Shown here one piece after another: positions 41,301 to 53,921 of a DNA stretch of 64,000 bases. The position numbers were made by a program, and so were the translations under genes. The notes under the pieces are model-generated. The model saw only the letters and a list, made by a program, of their open reading frames with translations. It searched no databases and was not told where the DNA came from. Position 1 is the stretch's first letter. Each line of letters opens with the position of its first letter. The DNA is from Diacronema lutheri (lineage: Eukaryota; Haptophyta; Pavlovophyceae; Pavlovales; Pavlovaceae), in assembly GCA_019448385.1 (NCBI GenBank), contig JAGTXO010000018.1:124001-188000 (forward strand). Direction: 5' to 3'.

Positions 41301-42522
41301 AACTGTCGCGGCGCGAGCCCGCGCTGCCCGGCCGCTCGGCGCGCAGCGGCGTGCCACCTACGCTCACGCCTGCCCCAAGGAGCGAACTCGAACCGCCCGC
41401 GCCGCCGGCCGCGCCCGGCGCCGCCATGCTGAATCGCACCCCAACCAAATGGGAACAAAAGTCATGGCCGTCAAAGCCGCCAAAGACGAGCACGGTCAGC
41501 CCGCCGCTCGCACCACCGCTCGCACCACCACCACCGCCGCCCTCGCCCGCGCCATGCACGAGCACGGCGGAGTGGTTCGAGCGCGCCCGCGGCATGTCCT
41601 CGCCGCGTCGCCACGTCGCGCGCGACGCCTCCAAGTCGATCGCGGCGTGGAGCGGCGTGGTGCCGTCGGCGCCGAAGCCGCCAAAGACGAGCAGCCGGCC
41701 GCCGGGCAGCGTCACCAGGTGGTGGTACGCGAGCGCGGGGAACGGCTCGCCCGCCGCCGACCACGCGACACGCGTCCACCGGCCGCCCCCCGTCACGCCC
41801 GCGTGCAACGTGTAGGCGTCACGCAGGTATTCGTAACCGTTACGCCCGCCGACGACGACGAGCGTGCGGCCGACGACGGCGGAGGCGTGGAACGCGCGCG
41901 GCGGCGGTGGCGCGCCGTCCACGCCCGCCGCCTGCGACCAGCGCAGCGCGTCCGGATCGAACGCCCACAAGTCGTTGAGCGCGCCGCGCGTGTTCGACCC
42001 CCCGAACAGCAGGAGCGCGCGCGGCGAGCTCGGGAGGAGCGAGAGCGAGTGGCCGCAGCGCGGCGTCGGCAGCAGCGCCGATGCGCCGCCGCCGCCCGCC
42101 GGCTGCGCCGCCACCGACAGGCAGTGCGTCGCCGCGCCGGGCGCGCCGCCCGTCGCGCCAAAGTCGAAATGCAGCGTGTAGCTGTCGTTGTACCAGCGGT
42201 ACTCGTTGTCGTCGGCGCCGCCGAAGAGGAGGGCGGACGTGTCCGTCAATCGGACGAGCGAGTGCCCGAACCGCGCGGGCGCCACCTCGCCCGACGCGTG
42301 CACGCGCTCCCACCGCCACGGGCGGGCGCGCGGAGACGCGTCGAGGACATAGAGGTCGTCGAGCGGGCCGTGCGCCGAGTTGCCGCCATGCACGACGACG
42401 TGCGCGCCAAGCGCAACGCAGCAGTGGTCCGCGCGCGGCGGCGGCGGCGCGCCCTGCGCGCTCGGCTCGAAGAAGTGGCCCTGCCGCGGCTTGGGCGGCG
42501 CGCCGCGGCCCAAGCTGGCCAT
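38392..42522 (-). CDS. Large Kelch-repeat protein with conserved C-terminal algal motif
   Basis: Three exons: about 41158-42522, 39196-40373 and 38392-38773, phases 0 and 2 agree, about 974 residues (the first donor could be 41145, adding four residues). Residues about 25-370 hold Kelch repeats: [99 protein letters not shown] and [15 protein letters not shown] long Gly/Ser-rich region follows. At about residue 800 comes [20 protein letters not shown], then [12 protein letters not shown] and, across the last intron, [20 protein letters not shown]. This FGxVxVREF…GxP…W pattern recurs as a short unnamed motif in many algal proteins (from memory, unverified). Function unknown; the Kelch part suggests a protein-binding scaffold. 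Confidence 0.75.
38990..39048. repeat. G-run block
   Basis: Nearly pure G with scattered A, in the last intron of the Kelch gene, with potential to form G-quadruplexes on the plus strand. Confidence 0.7.
39092..39175. repeat. 15-bp intronic tandem repeat
   Basis: About six irregular copies of CCGTTGCGGTGACAC in the last intron of the Kelch gene. Confidence 0.8.
39633..39680 (-). repeat. 24-bp coding repeat encoding GGDVGGGY
   Basis: Two copies of GTACCCACCGCCCACGTCCC followed by CTCC/CGCC, flanked by shorter GTAACCGCCGCC units; on the minus strand it encodes GGDVGGGY. The identical 24-mer forms the array at 51915-52022 in the giant helical gene. Confidence 0.85.
40400..41028. repeat. 18-bp intronic minisatellite, about 35 copies
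   Basis: Units of CAGGGCGGAGGGCGGGGA/G with variants CAGAGCGG and CAAGGCGG fill most of the first intron of the Kelch gene. It is strongly purine/pyrimidine asymmetric. Confidence 0.9.
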
Positions 42523-42604
42523 GTGTCGTAGCGCAAAGCTTTTGAACAAAGGCTGTCGAGCGGTTTTGCCCCTTCCATTCCTCGTTTTCCAAAACGGCGG
42601 CGCA
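42523..42604. promoter_or_regulatory. 82-bp divergent promoter region
   Basis: Between the Kelch gene (minus) and the Psb32 gene (plus). It is noticeably less GC-rich than its surroundings, with CAAAGCTTTTGAACAAAGG and CGTTTTCCAAAACGGC, the latter a perfect inverted repeat around CC. Confidence 0.45.
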
Positions 42605-43291
42605 ATGGGGAGCGGACGCGCAATTACGGTGCGGCTTGCGTGCTGCGCGCTGCTCTGTGCGGGGCCGGCGGCGGCGCTGCGCGCGCCGAGCGGCGGCGCG
42701 GGACGTTCGCGAGCGCCGCTCGAGCGCCGATCCTCGCTCGTGCACGGCGGCGCGGCCGCGCTCGTGGCTGCCGCGGCGGGCGCGCTCGCGCCGCCGCTCG
42801 TCCCGCGCGCGTCCGCGCGGCCCGAGGGCGTGAACCGGCCGGAGCTGCTGCCGCGCGAGCGCGTGAGCGTGATCGACCTGCAGAAATGGCTCACCGCCGC
42901 CGAGCGCGGCCGCCTTGAGCGCCTCATCTCCAACCTCGAGCGCGACACGGGCTTCCGGCTGCGCGTGCTCACGCAGCAATACCCCGAGACGCCCGGCCTC
43001 GCGGTCAAGGACTATTGGGCGGTGGACGGCCGGACGGTGGTGCTCGTCGCGGACCTCGGGATCAACGGCCGCGCGCGCGCCAACGTGCTCAACTTCAACG
43101 TCGGCGACGCGCTCCCATTCTCGAACACGTTCTGGTCGCGCCTGCAGTCCAAGTATGGCAACACGTTCTACGTCAAGGAGAACGGGATCGACTCGGCGAT
43201 CATGGAGGCGGCGGGTGCGCTCGCCGACTGCCTGCGCCGCGGCGAGCCCTACTGCGCCGCGCCGCCGCTCACTGTCTCCGAGTTCCTCTGA
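42605..43291 (+). CDS. PSB32: Psb32/TLP18.3-type thylakoid lumen protein (TPM domain)
   Basis: Single exon, 228 residues. Three targeting elements are visible in order: a secretory signal peptide ([16 protein letters not shown]), a basic Ser/Arg-rich transit region after ALRAPSG, and a second hydrophobic stretch ([16 protein letters not shown]) preceded by ERRSS, consistent with thylakoid import by the twin-arginine route. The mature part is a TPM domain with [73 protein letters not shown] and [17 protein letters not shown], all typical of red-lineage Psb32. The family helps photosystem II repair and dimer formation. Downstream, 43340-43380 repeats part of the 3' coding region. Confidence 0.9.
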   Translation: MGSGRAITVRLACCALLCAGPAAALRAPSGGAGRSRAPLERRSSLVHGGAAALVAAAAGALAPPLVPRASARPEGVNRPELLPRERVSVIDLQKWLTAAERGRLERLISNLERDTGFRLRVLTQQYPETPGLAVKDYWAVDGRTVVLVADLGINGRARANVLNFNVGDALPFSNTFWSRLQSKYGNTFYVKENGIDSAIMEAAGALADCLRRGEPYCAAPPLTVSEFL

Positions 43292-43513
43292 GCGCCTCGC
43301 GTTGTTTTGCTCGCCACTGCGGCGACGGCCGCACTGACGAGCGCCTCGGCGATCATGGAGGTGGCGGGCGCGTCTCGGGCCGTCCACCGCCTTGCCGAGT
43401 TGCCTTAACGACTTGACTTACAATCGTCATTACTTATCTTCGGCATGCGACTGCCCTTGCAAGCGACGGAAAACGGGCGGTGCCAACCACACACACGCAC
43501 ACACAGGCACCGC

Positions 43514-46500
43514 TCACAGCTCGGCGGCGCTCGCGCGCGCGTGCTCAACACACTCGTCGGCCGCGCGCAGCAGGGCGAGCGCCGTCGAGCGCGCGCCGAG
43601 CGGCGGCAGCCCGTGCGCGTCGTCGAAGAGCGCGCACAGCGCGCCATTGGGCGCACCGAGGGCGCGGCACGCGCCGTGCATCCGCGCCGCGCACTCCGCC
43701 AACAGCTCGGCCGACGCGCGGCGCGACGCGTCGAGGCGCGCGCGCGAGCCGTCGAGCGCGAGCAGCGCGGCCTCGCGCTGCTCGTAGGGCAGCGGCGCCT
43801 CGGCCAACGCGCCAAGGCGCGCGTGCGCGTCGCGGCAGAGCTCGATGCACGCCGCGTGCCGCCGCGCCGCGACAGCGATCACAGTCGCGACCAGCGCGAG
43901 CGCGGCTTCGACCACGGCGCGGCCGAGCTCGCCGAGCTCCGCGCCTGGCACAGCGACCGCCATCGTGCCACCACCGCCGCCATCGTTCAGACTGGTCGCA
44001 GTCGCCGCCGCGTAGGCGGCTACGGGCGCGGTGGCGGCGGTGGCGGCGGCGGCGGCGAGCGCGAGCGCGGCGGACGCGGCGGCGAGCGCGCGCGCGGGCA
44101 GCCTCTCCAAGACGTCCACGCCGAGCGTCACGAGCGAGGCAAGGTCCTCGAGCGCGCACGTCTCGACGTGCGCGGTGAGCGCCACGGCTCCGCCTCCGCC
44201 TCCGCCTCCGCCTCCGCCTCCGCCTCCGCCTCCGCCACCGCCACCGCCACCGCCACCGCCTCCGCCCCCGCCTCCGCCTCCGCCACCGCCTCCGCCTCCG
44301 CCACCGCCTCCGCCGTCGCCTCCGCCCACGCCTCCGCCTCCGCCACCGCCACCGCCGGGCAGCGTGGCGAGCGCGCGCGCGGCGGGCGCCGACGGCAGCG
44401 CCGCGGCGAGCGCGCGCAGCGCAAGCACGAGCGCGCCGAGCGCGGGCGCGCTCGCCGCCATTCTGACACCCGAGGAGCCGCTGAGTCCGGCGCCCGAGGA
44501 GCCGCTGAGTCCGGTGCCCGAGGAGCCGCTGAGTCCGGTGTCCGGCGCAGCGGCGGCCGCAGCCGCAGCGCTCGCCTCGAGTGCGCGCGCGGCGTGTATC
44601 GCGCTAGTGACGAGCGCGCGCACGAGGCGAGAGCCGAGCACAGCCGCGCCCACCGCCGCCGTCGACGCCGCTAACGCGCCGCCGGCGGCCGCGCCAGCGG
44701 GCGCGTGCAGGTGCTCGAGCAGCCCGACCGCCATGGCTCTACGCAGCGTCAGGATCGCCTCGCGCATGGCGGCAAGGCGCGGCGCGCGCGCCGCGTCCGC
44801 GCCGCGCGCGCGCGCGCCGCCGCCGCCACCGCCGCCACCGCCGCCGAGCCGCGCGGCCGCGCCGCTCGGCGCCGCGGCGTCCGCGTCGGCGCGGGCGCAC
44901 GCGTCGATCAACATGAACGCCTCGCGCGCCATCGTGGCGTGCGCCATGCACGCCGTTGCCGCGCGCGCGCCCGGCAGCACAACGAGCGCGCCCGCGCCGC
45001 TGCGCTCAAGCAACGCGCCCGCCGCACCCAGCGCGAGCGCCGCGCGCGCGCATGCTTCGTCGGCGTGGCGCGTGGCGTGCTCTGCGTGGACGTGCTCGTC
45101 GCGCTGCTCGTCTCCGCCGCGTGCGAGGCGCTCGCCCATGCCGATGCCGACGCGCGCGGGCACCGCGCTCATCGCAGCGGCGACCGCAGCGGCGGCGCGC
45201 GCGAGCGCGTCGCACGCGTCGCGCGAAATCTCCATACAGAGGGACAGCGCGCCCGCGGCGAGGAGAGGCGACGTGTCCGCCTCGCACTGCGCCGCGGCGA
45301 GCAGCGCGACGAGCGGCGCGTCGGCCGACGCGCGCGAGCGCGCGGCGCGCACGAGCGCGTGCGCGGGCAGCGCCAGCGGCGTCGGCTCGTTGGCAACCGC
45401 ACGCAGCACGTCGCCGCCGCCGCCACCACCACCACCGCCGGCGTCACTGCAGCGCCGCCACGCGCCGTCGAGCACGCGGCCGCCGCCGCCACCCGCCGCG
45501 CCGTCGCATGCGGCCTGCAGCTCCGCGGCGTGCACGCGCGCGAGCAGCGCCCACAGCGCGGCCGCGCCCACACCGCCCGCATCGCCGCCGCCGTCGGCCG
45601 CGTCGACGTCGGCGCGGCCGAGCGCGGCGCACGCGGCGGCGTGCACGCCGCGCGCGACCGCGCGCAGCGTGGCGCGCGCGCCGCCGGCGGCGTCCGCCGC
45701 CGCAGCCGTGTCGGACGCCGTGTCGGACGCCATGTCGGACGCTCCGGCCGCCGGCCGCAACCCCGCCCCCGCGCTCGCGCCGGCGTCCGCCGCCAGCTCC
45801 CAGCGCGCGAGAAGCAGCGCGCATGCCGCCGCGAGAGCCGCGCACCCGTCAATGCGCGCGGCGGCGTGCGCGCCGTCGGGCGCGGACGCGGCGCGCGCAA
45901 GGCGCGCGCAGAGCGCCGACGCGACGACGGCGGTGAGCGCCTCACCCGCGCCGTCGAGCGCGCGCGCGAGCTCGGCGGGCGCGCGCGCGCGCGCCGGCGC
46001 CAACGTCGCGCCGGCGCGCGCGCTCGGCGGGTCGGGCGCGAGCGGCGAGAGGCTCCGCCAGCCCTCGTCCGTCGCGCAGATCAGCTCGACCATCACGAGC
46101 AGCGCGCCGCTGGCGCGTCCGACGCTCACCGCCGGCGTCGACGTGCCGTCATCGTCGTCCGACCGCGGCGCGAACGGCGCGCCAAGCGCGCGCGCGCGCG
46201 CGAGCGCAGCGTCGAGCTCTTCGCTGCCTCGAAGCGAGCTTGACGTGCACTCCGCCGCCGCCCGGTCCGCCTCCGCCAGCGCGCCGCCGGCGTCGAGCGG
46301 CGCGCGCGCACACACGCGCGCGAGCGCCGCGGCGGCCGCCCAGCACGCGACGGTGCACGCCTCGTCTGCGGGCAGGAGCTGTCCGGCGTCCGGCAGCCGC
46401 CCGTCGCGCGCCACGCCGCGTCGGCGCGGCCGCGAGCCCGCGCCGGCCGCGGCGCGCAGCATCGCGCACAGCTCGGACGGCGCGCGGCGCGGCGGCGGCA

Positions 46501-49500
46501 ATGCCAGCGCCTGCGCCGCGGAAGCCCCACCCGCCGCGCCTGGCCCGCCGGCGCCAGAGCCGCCGTTGACGGCGGCGATGGCGGCGGCGTCCGCTGCGTC
46601 CACGGCGGCGACGGTGGCCAGCCACCCCGTCGCCGTGACGATGGTGACGAGCTCAACGCCGTTGCGCGCGGCGGCGGGCGCGGCGCGCGAGACGGCAAAC
46701 TCGAAGGCGCCGGCAAATGGCGTCGGGTGAGCTGACGAATTTGCGCCGTCGGGCGGCGGCTGACCGGCGAAAACAAAAGCGGCGGCTGTGCGCGCGGGGC
46801 ATTCGGGGCGTTCGGGGCGGAGGGCGCGGTGCGGCGTGGTTGGGATGGGGCGAGAGAGAGGGGGAAGGGAGGGCGCGGTGCGGCGTGATTGGGATGGGGC
46901 GAGAGAGAGGGGGAAGGGAGGGCGCGGTGCGGCGTGGTTGGGATGGGGCGAGAGAGAGGGGGAAGGGAGGGCGCGGTGCGGCGTGATTGGGATGGGGCGA
47001 GAGAGAGGGGGAAGGGAGGGCGCGGTGCGGCGTGATTGGGATGGGGCGAGAGAGAGGGGGAAGGGAGGGCGCGGTGCGGCGTGATTGGGATGGGGCGAGA
47101 GAGAGGGGGAAGGGAGGGCGCGGGGTGGTTGGGAAGCGGGGGCATTGGGACACGACGACGTCGCGCGCGTGGGCGCGACGGGGCGTGCGACGGGGCATGC
47201 CGCGATGCGCCGCGCGCTCACAGGCCGCACCCCCGTGCACGGCGGCCATCGCTGAGAATGCAAGCGCCGCCGGCCGGCGGCACGCGCCAAGCGCCGACGC
47301 CGCGGCGGCCGCCGCCGCATCCGCCGCCGCGGCGCGCGCGCGGACGCGCGCCGCCGCCGACGCGCCCGCGGTGCTCGCCGCGCTCGCCGCGGCGTCCGCG
47401 GCCGCGGCGGCCGCGGCGCCCGCCGCGGCGCTGCCCGAGGGCGCGAGCGCCGCGGCGTGCATGGCGAGCGCACAGAGCTGCGCCGCACCGACTGCCGCGG
47501 CGACGTCCGCGCGGAGCGCGCCTTCGCCCATCCCTTCGCCCATCCCCTCGCCAATGCCCTCGCCCTCACCCTCGCCCGCGCCCGCGCGCGCGACGGCGCC
47601 GGACTCAGCCCGAGCGACGGCGCCGGACTCGGCCCGAGCGCCGTTTGCGGGTGGCGGGGCCCTGGCGCACAGAGCCGCAGCCGCGGCGGCGATGTGCGCC
47701 GCCGTCGCCTCGAGCGCCTCGCGCCGCGGCGCCGCGTCGCCTTCCCCCTCCGCGCCCATCAGATCGTCGCCGTCGTCGCCGCCGCCGTCGCCGCCGTCGT
47801 CGCCGTCGCCGCCGTCGTCGCCGCCGTCGCCGTCGTCGCCGTCGTCGTCGCCGCCGACAGCGCCGCCGACAGCGCCGCGCGCGCGCGCCGGCGGCGCGCT
47901 CAGAGCGTCCACGGCGAGCCCAACGTGCCCGAGCGCGCGCCACGCGCGCCGCGCCGCGCGCGCGACGTCGGCCGCCGCGTCGTCGGCGTTGCCCACCTCC
48001 ATAAGCGCACCCAGTGCTCCTTCCCAGTCCCCGCGCCGCGCGCACGGCTCGACGGCGCGAGACGACGCGCGCGCGTGCGCGTCCGCGTGGCGCGCCGCGT
48101 CGTGCGCGCCGCTCGCGCACGCGCGCAGCGCCGCCTGCGCCACGCCGAGCAGCGCGAGCGCGCGCGCGCCCGCGCGCGGCTCGCCCGCGCCGCCGCCGTC
48201 GCCGCCCGCACACCGCAGCGCGGTCGCGGCGGCGGCAAGCGCGGCGGAGGCGGCGGCGGCATCGGACGCGACGCGCGTGCCCACCTCGCGCGCGCAGCTC
48301 GCCGCTGCATCGGACGACGCGGCCGCAGCGTCGGCCTCGTCGGCGAGCTCGTCCGCGAGCAAGCACAGCGTCGCGTGCGCGCCCCATAGCCGCGTGCGGA
48401 CGCCGCCATCGCCCGCGGAGGTGCTGCCTGCGCCGCTGCTGCCCTCCCCGCCCAACACCAGCACGCCGCTCGACGCGGCGGCGGCGCCGTCGCCCGCCGC
48501 GCCGCCGGCGCGCGCCGCCGCCGCCGTCAGAGCGCCGAGCACGGACGGCCCCAAGAGCGCGGCCGCGCGCGCGCCAGCGCGCGCGGCGCGCGCGCGCAGC
48601 GCGCTCGGCGGCGCGCGCGCGCCGCCCGCCGCCGCGTCGAGGCGCGCGATCGGGCCGTCGAGCGCGTCGGCGAGACGCAGCTCGGACGGCGTGGGGGGCG
48701 GCGGCGACGCGGCCGCGCCGGAGTCCGCGCCAACATCCGCGCCAAACGCGCCGCCGTACGCGCCGCCCAGCTCGGCCGCCGCGTAGCCAATGCCGCCGCT
48801 ACCGGCGCGGCGCGGCGTCAGTTCGAATGAGCCGGACGGGCTCGCGAGGTGGAGCAGCGGCGGCCCGCCGGCCGTCGGCGAGTGCCAGCCCGGCCCGCCG
48901 GCGTACCCGCCGGCGTACCCGCCGGCGTACCCGCCGGCGTGCCCGCCGGCGTACCCGCCGTGCGAGCGCGCGCCCGCGCGCCCTCGCGCGGCGTTGCTCA
49001 GTTGGCCGAGCGCGGCCGCCGCGGCGTCAGCCGCCGCCGCCGCCTCGCCGCCGCCGCCGCCGCCGCCTCCGCGCGCGCCCGCCGGCTCGAGCGCGCGCAG
49101 CGCCGCCGCCGCGCCGCGCAGCGCGACCGCAGCGCGTGCCTCCAACGCGCCGCCGCTCGCCACTTCCCACGCGCTGCCGCCACTTGCGCGCAGGATGGCG
49201 CGTGCCGCGCGCGCCGCGCCCGCGCATTCCGCAAAATGCGCCGCGCGCTCGAGCGACGCCGCGCGCGCCTCGTCGCGCGCGCCCAGCGCGCGGGCCGCGT
49301 CGGCCGCCGCGGCGAGCATGTCCGCGCCGCCCGCGCCGCCCGCGCCGCCCACGCCGCGCGCAGCTGGCGCCGCGTCGACGACGACGCGGACGAACGGCGC
49401 GCTCGACGCGGCGAGCGCGCGCAGCGAGGCCGCGAGCGCGCACACGGCCGTCGGCCACACGCCCGCCAGCGCCGCCTCCGCCGCCGCCGTCGCGGCCGCC

Positions 49501-52500
49501 GCGCGCGCGCCGCGCGCGCTCGCGACCAGCGCGTGCGTTGAAGCGCCGCCGCCGGCGCGCGCGACGCGCGCGCGCACGGCCTCCAAGTCCGGGAGCGGGA
49601 GCGATCCGGCGCTCGCAGCCACAAAAATGGCGCCGGCGCCGCCGCCGTCGGCGGGCGCGCCGCTGCCTGCCGCACCGGGCGTCGACAGCGCCCACGCGTC
49701 GGACCCCGCCTCGACCGCGTCCGCGGCGAAGCGCGCGGCGGCGACGGCGGCGCGCACGAACGCGCGGCGCGCGCGCCCGCCGCACGCCGCGCCGGTCAGC
49801 GCGCCGAGCGCGCCCACCGCGTCGCCATCGCCGCCGTTGGCTCGCCCGGAGGCGGCGAGCGCGGCGGCTGCAGCCGGCGTTGCAAGCACGCCCCACGTTT
49901 CGAGCGCGTGACCGTGACCGTCACCGTCACGAAGCTCCTCGTCGCCGTCACTCAAGCCGCGCACGGCGAGCGCGACGACCACCGCACGCTCATCGCCGCC
50001 GACGCCTCCATGCGCCGTCCGCGCGCCGCCCGTCGACGCATCGGCGGCGCACGCGGCGGCCGGCGCGTCCACCGCCCCCGCCGCCGCCACCGCCGCCACG
50101 CCGTCGCGCGCGTCGCTCTCCGTTCGCATCGGCACGAACCGCGCGGAGAGCAGCGCGGCGGCGGCGGCGGCGAGCGCGCGCGGCGGCGGCGGTGGCGGCG
50201 GCAACGCACGCCGGCCGCCGCAGCCCGCGCCCGTCGCCGACGCGGCCGCCGCCGCCGGCAGCAGCTCGAGCGCAAAAAGGCGCAGCGCGAGCGCCGCCGC
50301 GCCGCGCTCCGCCGCCGGCGCGCGCGCCGCGCAACCGCGCAGCACGATGGCGGTCGCTTCCGCCCAGAGCGATGCCGAGGCGAGTGGCCGCGCGCGCGCG
50401 CGCGCGCACAAGCGCAGCGGCGCGCCGGCGAACCACGCGGCGGTGCCGGCGGTGGACGCGAAAATGGGCGCGCCGCCGTCCGCGCGCCCATCGTTGCCAA
50501 AGCCGCCGGCGCCCGGCGCGCCGCCGCCGCCGCCGCTTGCGCGCACGTAGGCCGCGGGTAACGGCTCCGATCGCGCCAGCAACAAGCACACAAGGCTCTC
50601 GCTCAGCAGCTCGGCGCCCGCCGCCCTCCAATCCAGCGCGCCGCCACCACCTCCGCCGTGGCCGTCGCCGTCGTCGTCGTCGCCGTCGTCGTCCGCACGA
50701 CCTCGAGCGCTGCCGCCGCCGTCGCCGTCGGCGCCGGCGCCGTCGACCGCCATGGCGCCCTCGCCGTCGCCAGTGGCCTCGGCCTCCGTGTCGGCCGCGC
50801 GCAGCCACTCCTGCGCGCGGCCCAGAGTCCTTCCGATCAGGACGGCCACCACCTCGCCCTCGCCGCCGGCACCGCCGCCCCCGCCCACGCGCCCGCCGCC
50901 CGCGCCCGCGCCTCCGCCTCCGCCTCCGCCATCGCCACCGCGCCGCGCGGCGCGCGGGCCATTGCTCGCGTCCGCCCCGTTCAAAAATTCCCGCGCGCGC
51001 GACACGACCGCGTCGACCCGTTCCCACTTCGCACCGGCGGAGCCGACGGCGCGCCACGCGTCGTCGCCGTCGTCGCCGTCCGCCGCCGGCGCGCCCGCAC
51101 CGCCAGCTGCGCCGGCTGCTCCGCCGCCCGCCGGCAGGCCGCCCGCGCCCAGCGGTACGCCCGCGCTGTCCGTCGCCTCGAGCTCGCACGCGCCGCCGCG
51201 CCACGAGCGGTGGGCCGGAAAGTCGACGACAGCGAGGGTCCACGGTTCAGCCTGCGCGGCGGCGCCAACGTCGGCGCCGCGGCCGGCAGACGCCTCCCGC
51301 CCGCCAAGCGCGCTCACAATCCCAGTGTCTGCACGCCCACTGTCCGCATGCGCGCCCACGAGGCCCCAGCCGAGCGCTGGCGACCCCATGTCGGCGCGCA
51401 CGCGCACGCGCGCGCCGATGCGCACGCCGGCCGCGTCGGCGCGCGCCACCTGCTCGCCGAACGCGCGCCGCACGACGAGCAGCGTCGACAGCAGCCGAAG
51501 TCCCGCGCGCAGCGGCGCAACGTCCGCGCAGGCGCGCGCGCCATCGCCAGCGTCGACGCCCCCGCCGGCGCGCGCGGCCGGCGGCTCGGCCGCGCGCGCC
51601 GCGTCGGCGAGCAGCTGGCCGAGCGTGGGTGCATCGAAGGGCGCGGGCAGCTCGAACGGCGGCCCGCCGATCGCGCCGACAGCCGGCGCGCGCGCACCTG
51701 CCGCCGGTCCGGGTCCCGGTCCGGGTCCCGGTCCGGGTCCACCGCCGCCGCCACCGGCGCCGGCGCGCTCGCCACCGCGCGCGCGCGCGCCCTCGTCGTT
51801 GTCGCCGAGCGCGAGGCACAGCTCCGTGACGAGCTCGAGGGCGCGCGCGCGCGTGCGCGGCGCCAGGCCCGACGACTCGGCGGCGTGCTCGAGCGCCGCG
51901 CGGCACACCGCGCCGTACCCACCGCCCACGTCCCCTCCGTACCCACCGCCCACGTCCCCTCCGTACCCACCGCCCACGTCCCCTCCGTACCCACCGCCCA
52001 CGTCCCCTCCGTACCCACCGCCGTAAGCGTCACCCACGCCCGCGTGCCCGCCACGCGCGCCGCGCGCCGCGTGCACGTCGGCACCGAGGCCACGCGCGCC
52101 ATCTCCGCCGCCGACGCCGCCTCCGCCTCCGCCGCCGCCGCCGACGCCGCCAAGCCCCGCGCGCCAACCGTCGGCCGTGCCCAGGAGGAGAAGGTGCAGC
52201 GGCGTGCGCGCGTTCCCGCCAAGCGCGCGGCGCGCGGCGCGGAGCGAGCGCAGCGTGTACGCGTACAGCGCGCAGAGCAAGCGCTCGCACTGCGTGCACA
52301 CGAGCGCCGCCTCGCTCACGCCCGCGTCGCGCGACACGCCGCCGTCGTCGCCGGCTGGCGCGCCGTCGCCGGCGCGCGCGCAGAATCCGACCGGCGCCTC
52401 GGCCGCCGCGCGCGTGCGGAGCGCGCGGAGCGCGCTCGCGTCGGCGCACAGCGCGCGGAGCAGCGCGGTCTGCGACGGCGCCGCCTCCCACGCGCCGAGC

Positions 52501-53875
52501 GCCGCAGCGTACAGCGCGAGCGCGCCGGCGTCGGCGGCGCCGGCGGCGATGACGGCGTCGTACGCGCCCGCGCGTCCGCCGCCGAGCGCGCCGCCCGGTC
52601 CGATGGCGGCCGCGCGCGCCGCCGCGTCGCGCGTCGGGTGCGAGAGGAGGAGGGCCGTGTGTAGCAGCCGCAGCGCGTCGGCGCGCACGCCGTAGATGCG
52701 CGCGGCGACGGCCGCCGCGTCCGCGCCGGCCGCGACCGCCGTCGAAGCGGCCGCGGCGGCGGCGGCCGCGTCCGCGGCGGCGCCTGGCGGCGGCGCGCGG
52801 CAAAAGGGTGGCGGCGGCGCGGCGGGCGGCGCGGCGGGCACGGCGCGCAGAAGCGCAGCAGCGCCACCTGCGAGCAGCCCGCCAGCTCGCGCGCTCCGGC
52901 GCGCGGCGGAGGCGGCGAGCGCGCCGCTGGCCGCGCCGCCGCCGTCGCCATCGCCGGCCACGCCACCCACCGCGCCGCCGAGCGCGCCGCCGTCCGCCGC
53001 GCCGCCGACGCCGGCGCCGCGCAGCAGCGCGGCCATGGCGGCGGCGCCGTCCGCGGCGGCCGTTACACCGAGGATCTCTCTCGCCACCGTCGTCACCACG
53101 CCGGCGAGCGCGAGCGCCGCCGCGGGCGTTGCCGCCGCGCCGCCGCCGTCACCGCCGCCCGCCGCCACCGTCGCCGTCGCGCCGCCGCCGCTGCCGCGCC
53201 ACGGCGCGAACGCCGCAGCGCGGCGCAGTGGGGGCGATGACGGCGGCGCGCGGAGGAGCGCAAGTATGAGCTCGACGAACGCGCGCGTGCATCCGCCGCC
53301 TCCGCCGTCGACGCTGGCGGCGTCTTCGGCGCCGACGAGCCACGCCGCCGACGCCGCCGACGCCGCGCCGTGCGCGAGCAGCGCGGCGAGCGCGCGGCCG
53401 GGCTCGGCGGCCGCGCACGCGCGCAGCGCGCGCAGCGCCGCGCGCGCGAGCCGCGCCGCGCCGGGAAAGGTGGGCGGTGGCGCGCGCTCGCCGCCGCCGC
53501 AGCACAGGTGCAGCGCGCGCGCGCTCAGCGGCACGAGCCACGGCGCGAGCTCGGCGGCCGCACCAGCCGGCCGCGCGCCGCGCGCAGCCGCTTCCCCGCC
53601 GCTACCACCATCGCCACCACCGCCACCGCCGTCACCGCCGTCACCGCTGCCCGCGCCGGCCGAATCCGCTCGCAGGGCGATCGTGCCAAGCGCATCGAGC
53701 AGCGCTGCGCCGCGCTCAAGGCGATCCGCCTCGGCGCGCAGCCCGGCCATCGCCGGCGACAACGCGCCGCCCGCGCCCGTGCGCGCGCCATCGACGCTGA
53801 CGTGCGCTGGCGGCAGCGGCGGCATCGGCGCGCCGCCAACTGCGCGCACGAGCGCGCTCAGCTCGTTGTCGTCGC

Positions 53876-53921
<46 letters not shown>

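Noticed and set aside
48014-51829. Long plus-strand frames opposite the giant helical gene
   Set aside because: They are extremely Arg/Pro/Ala-rich, without recognisable domains, as expected for the antisense of a GC-rich coding region.
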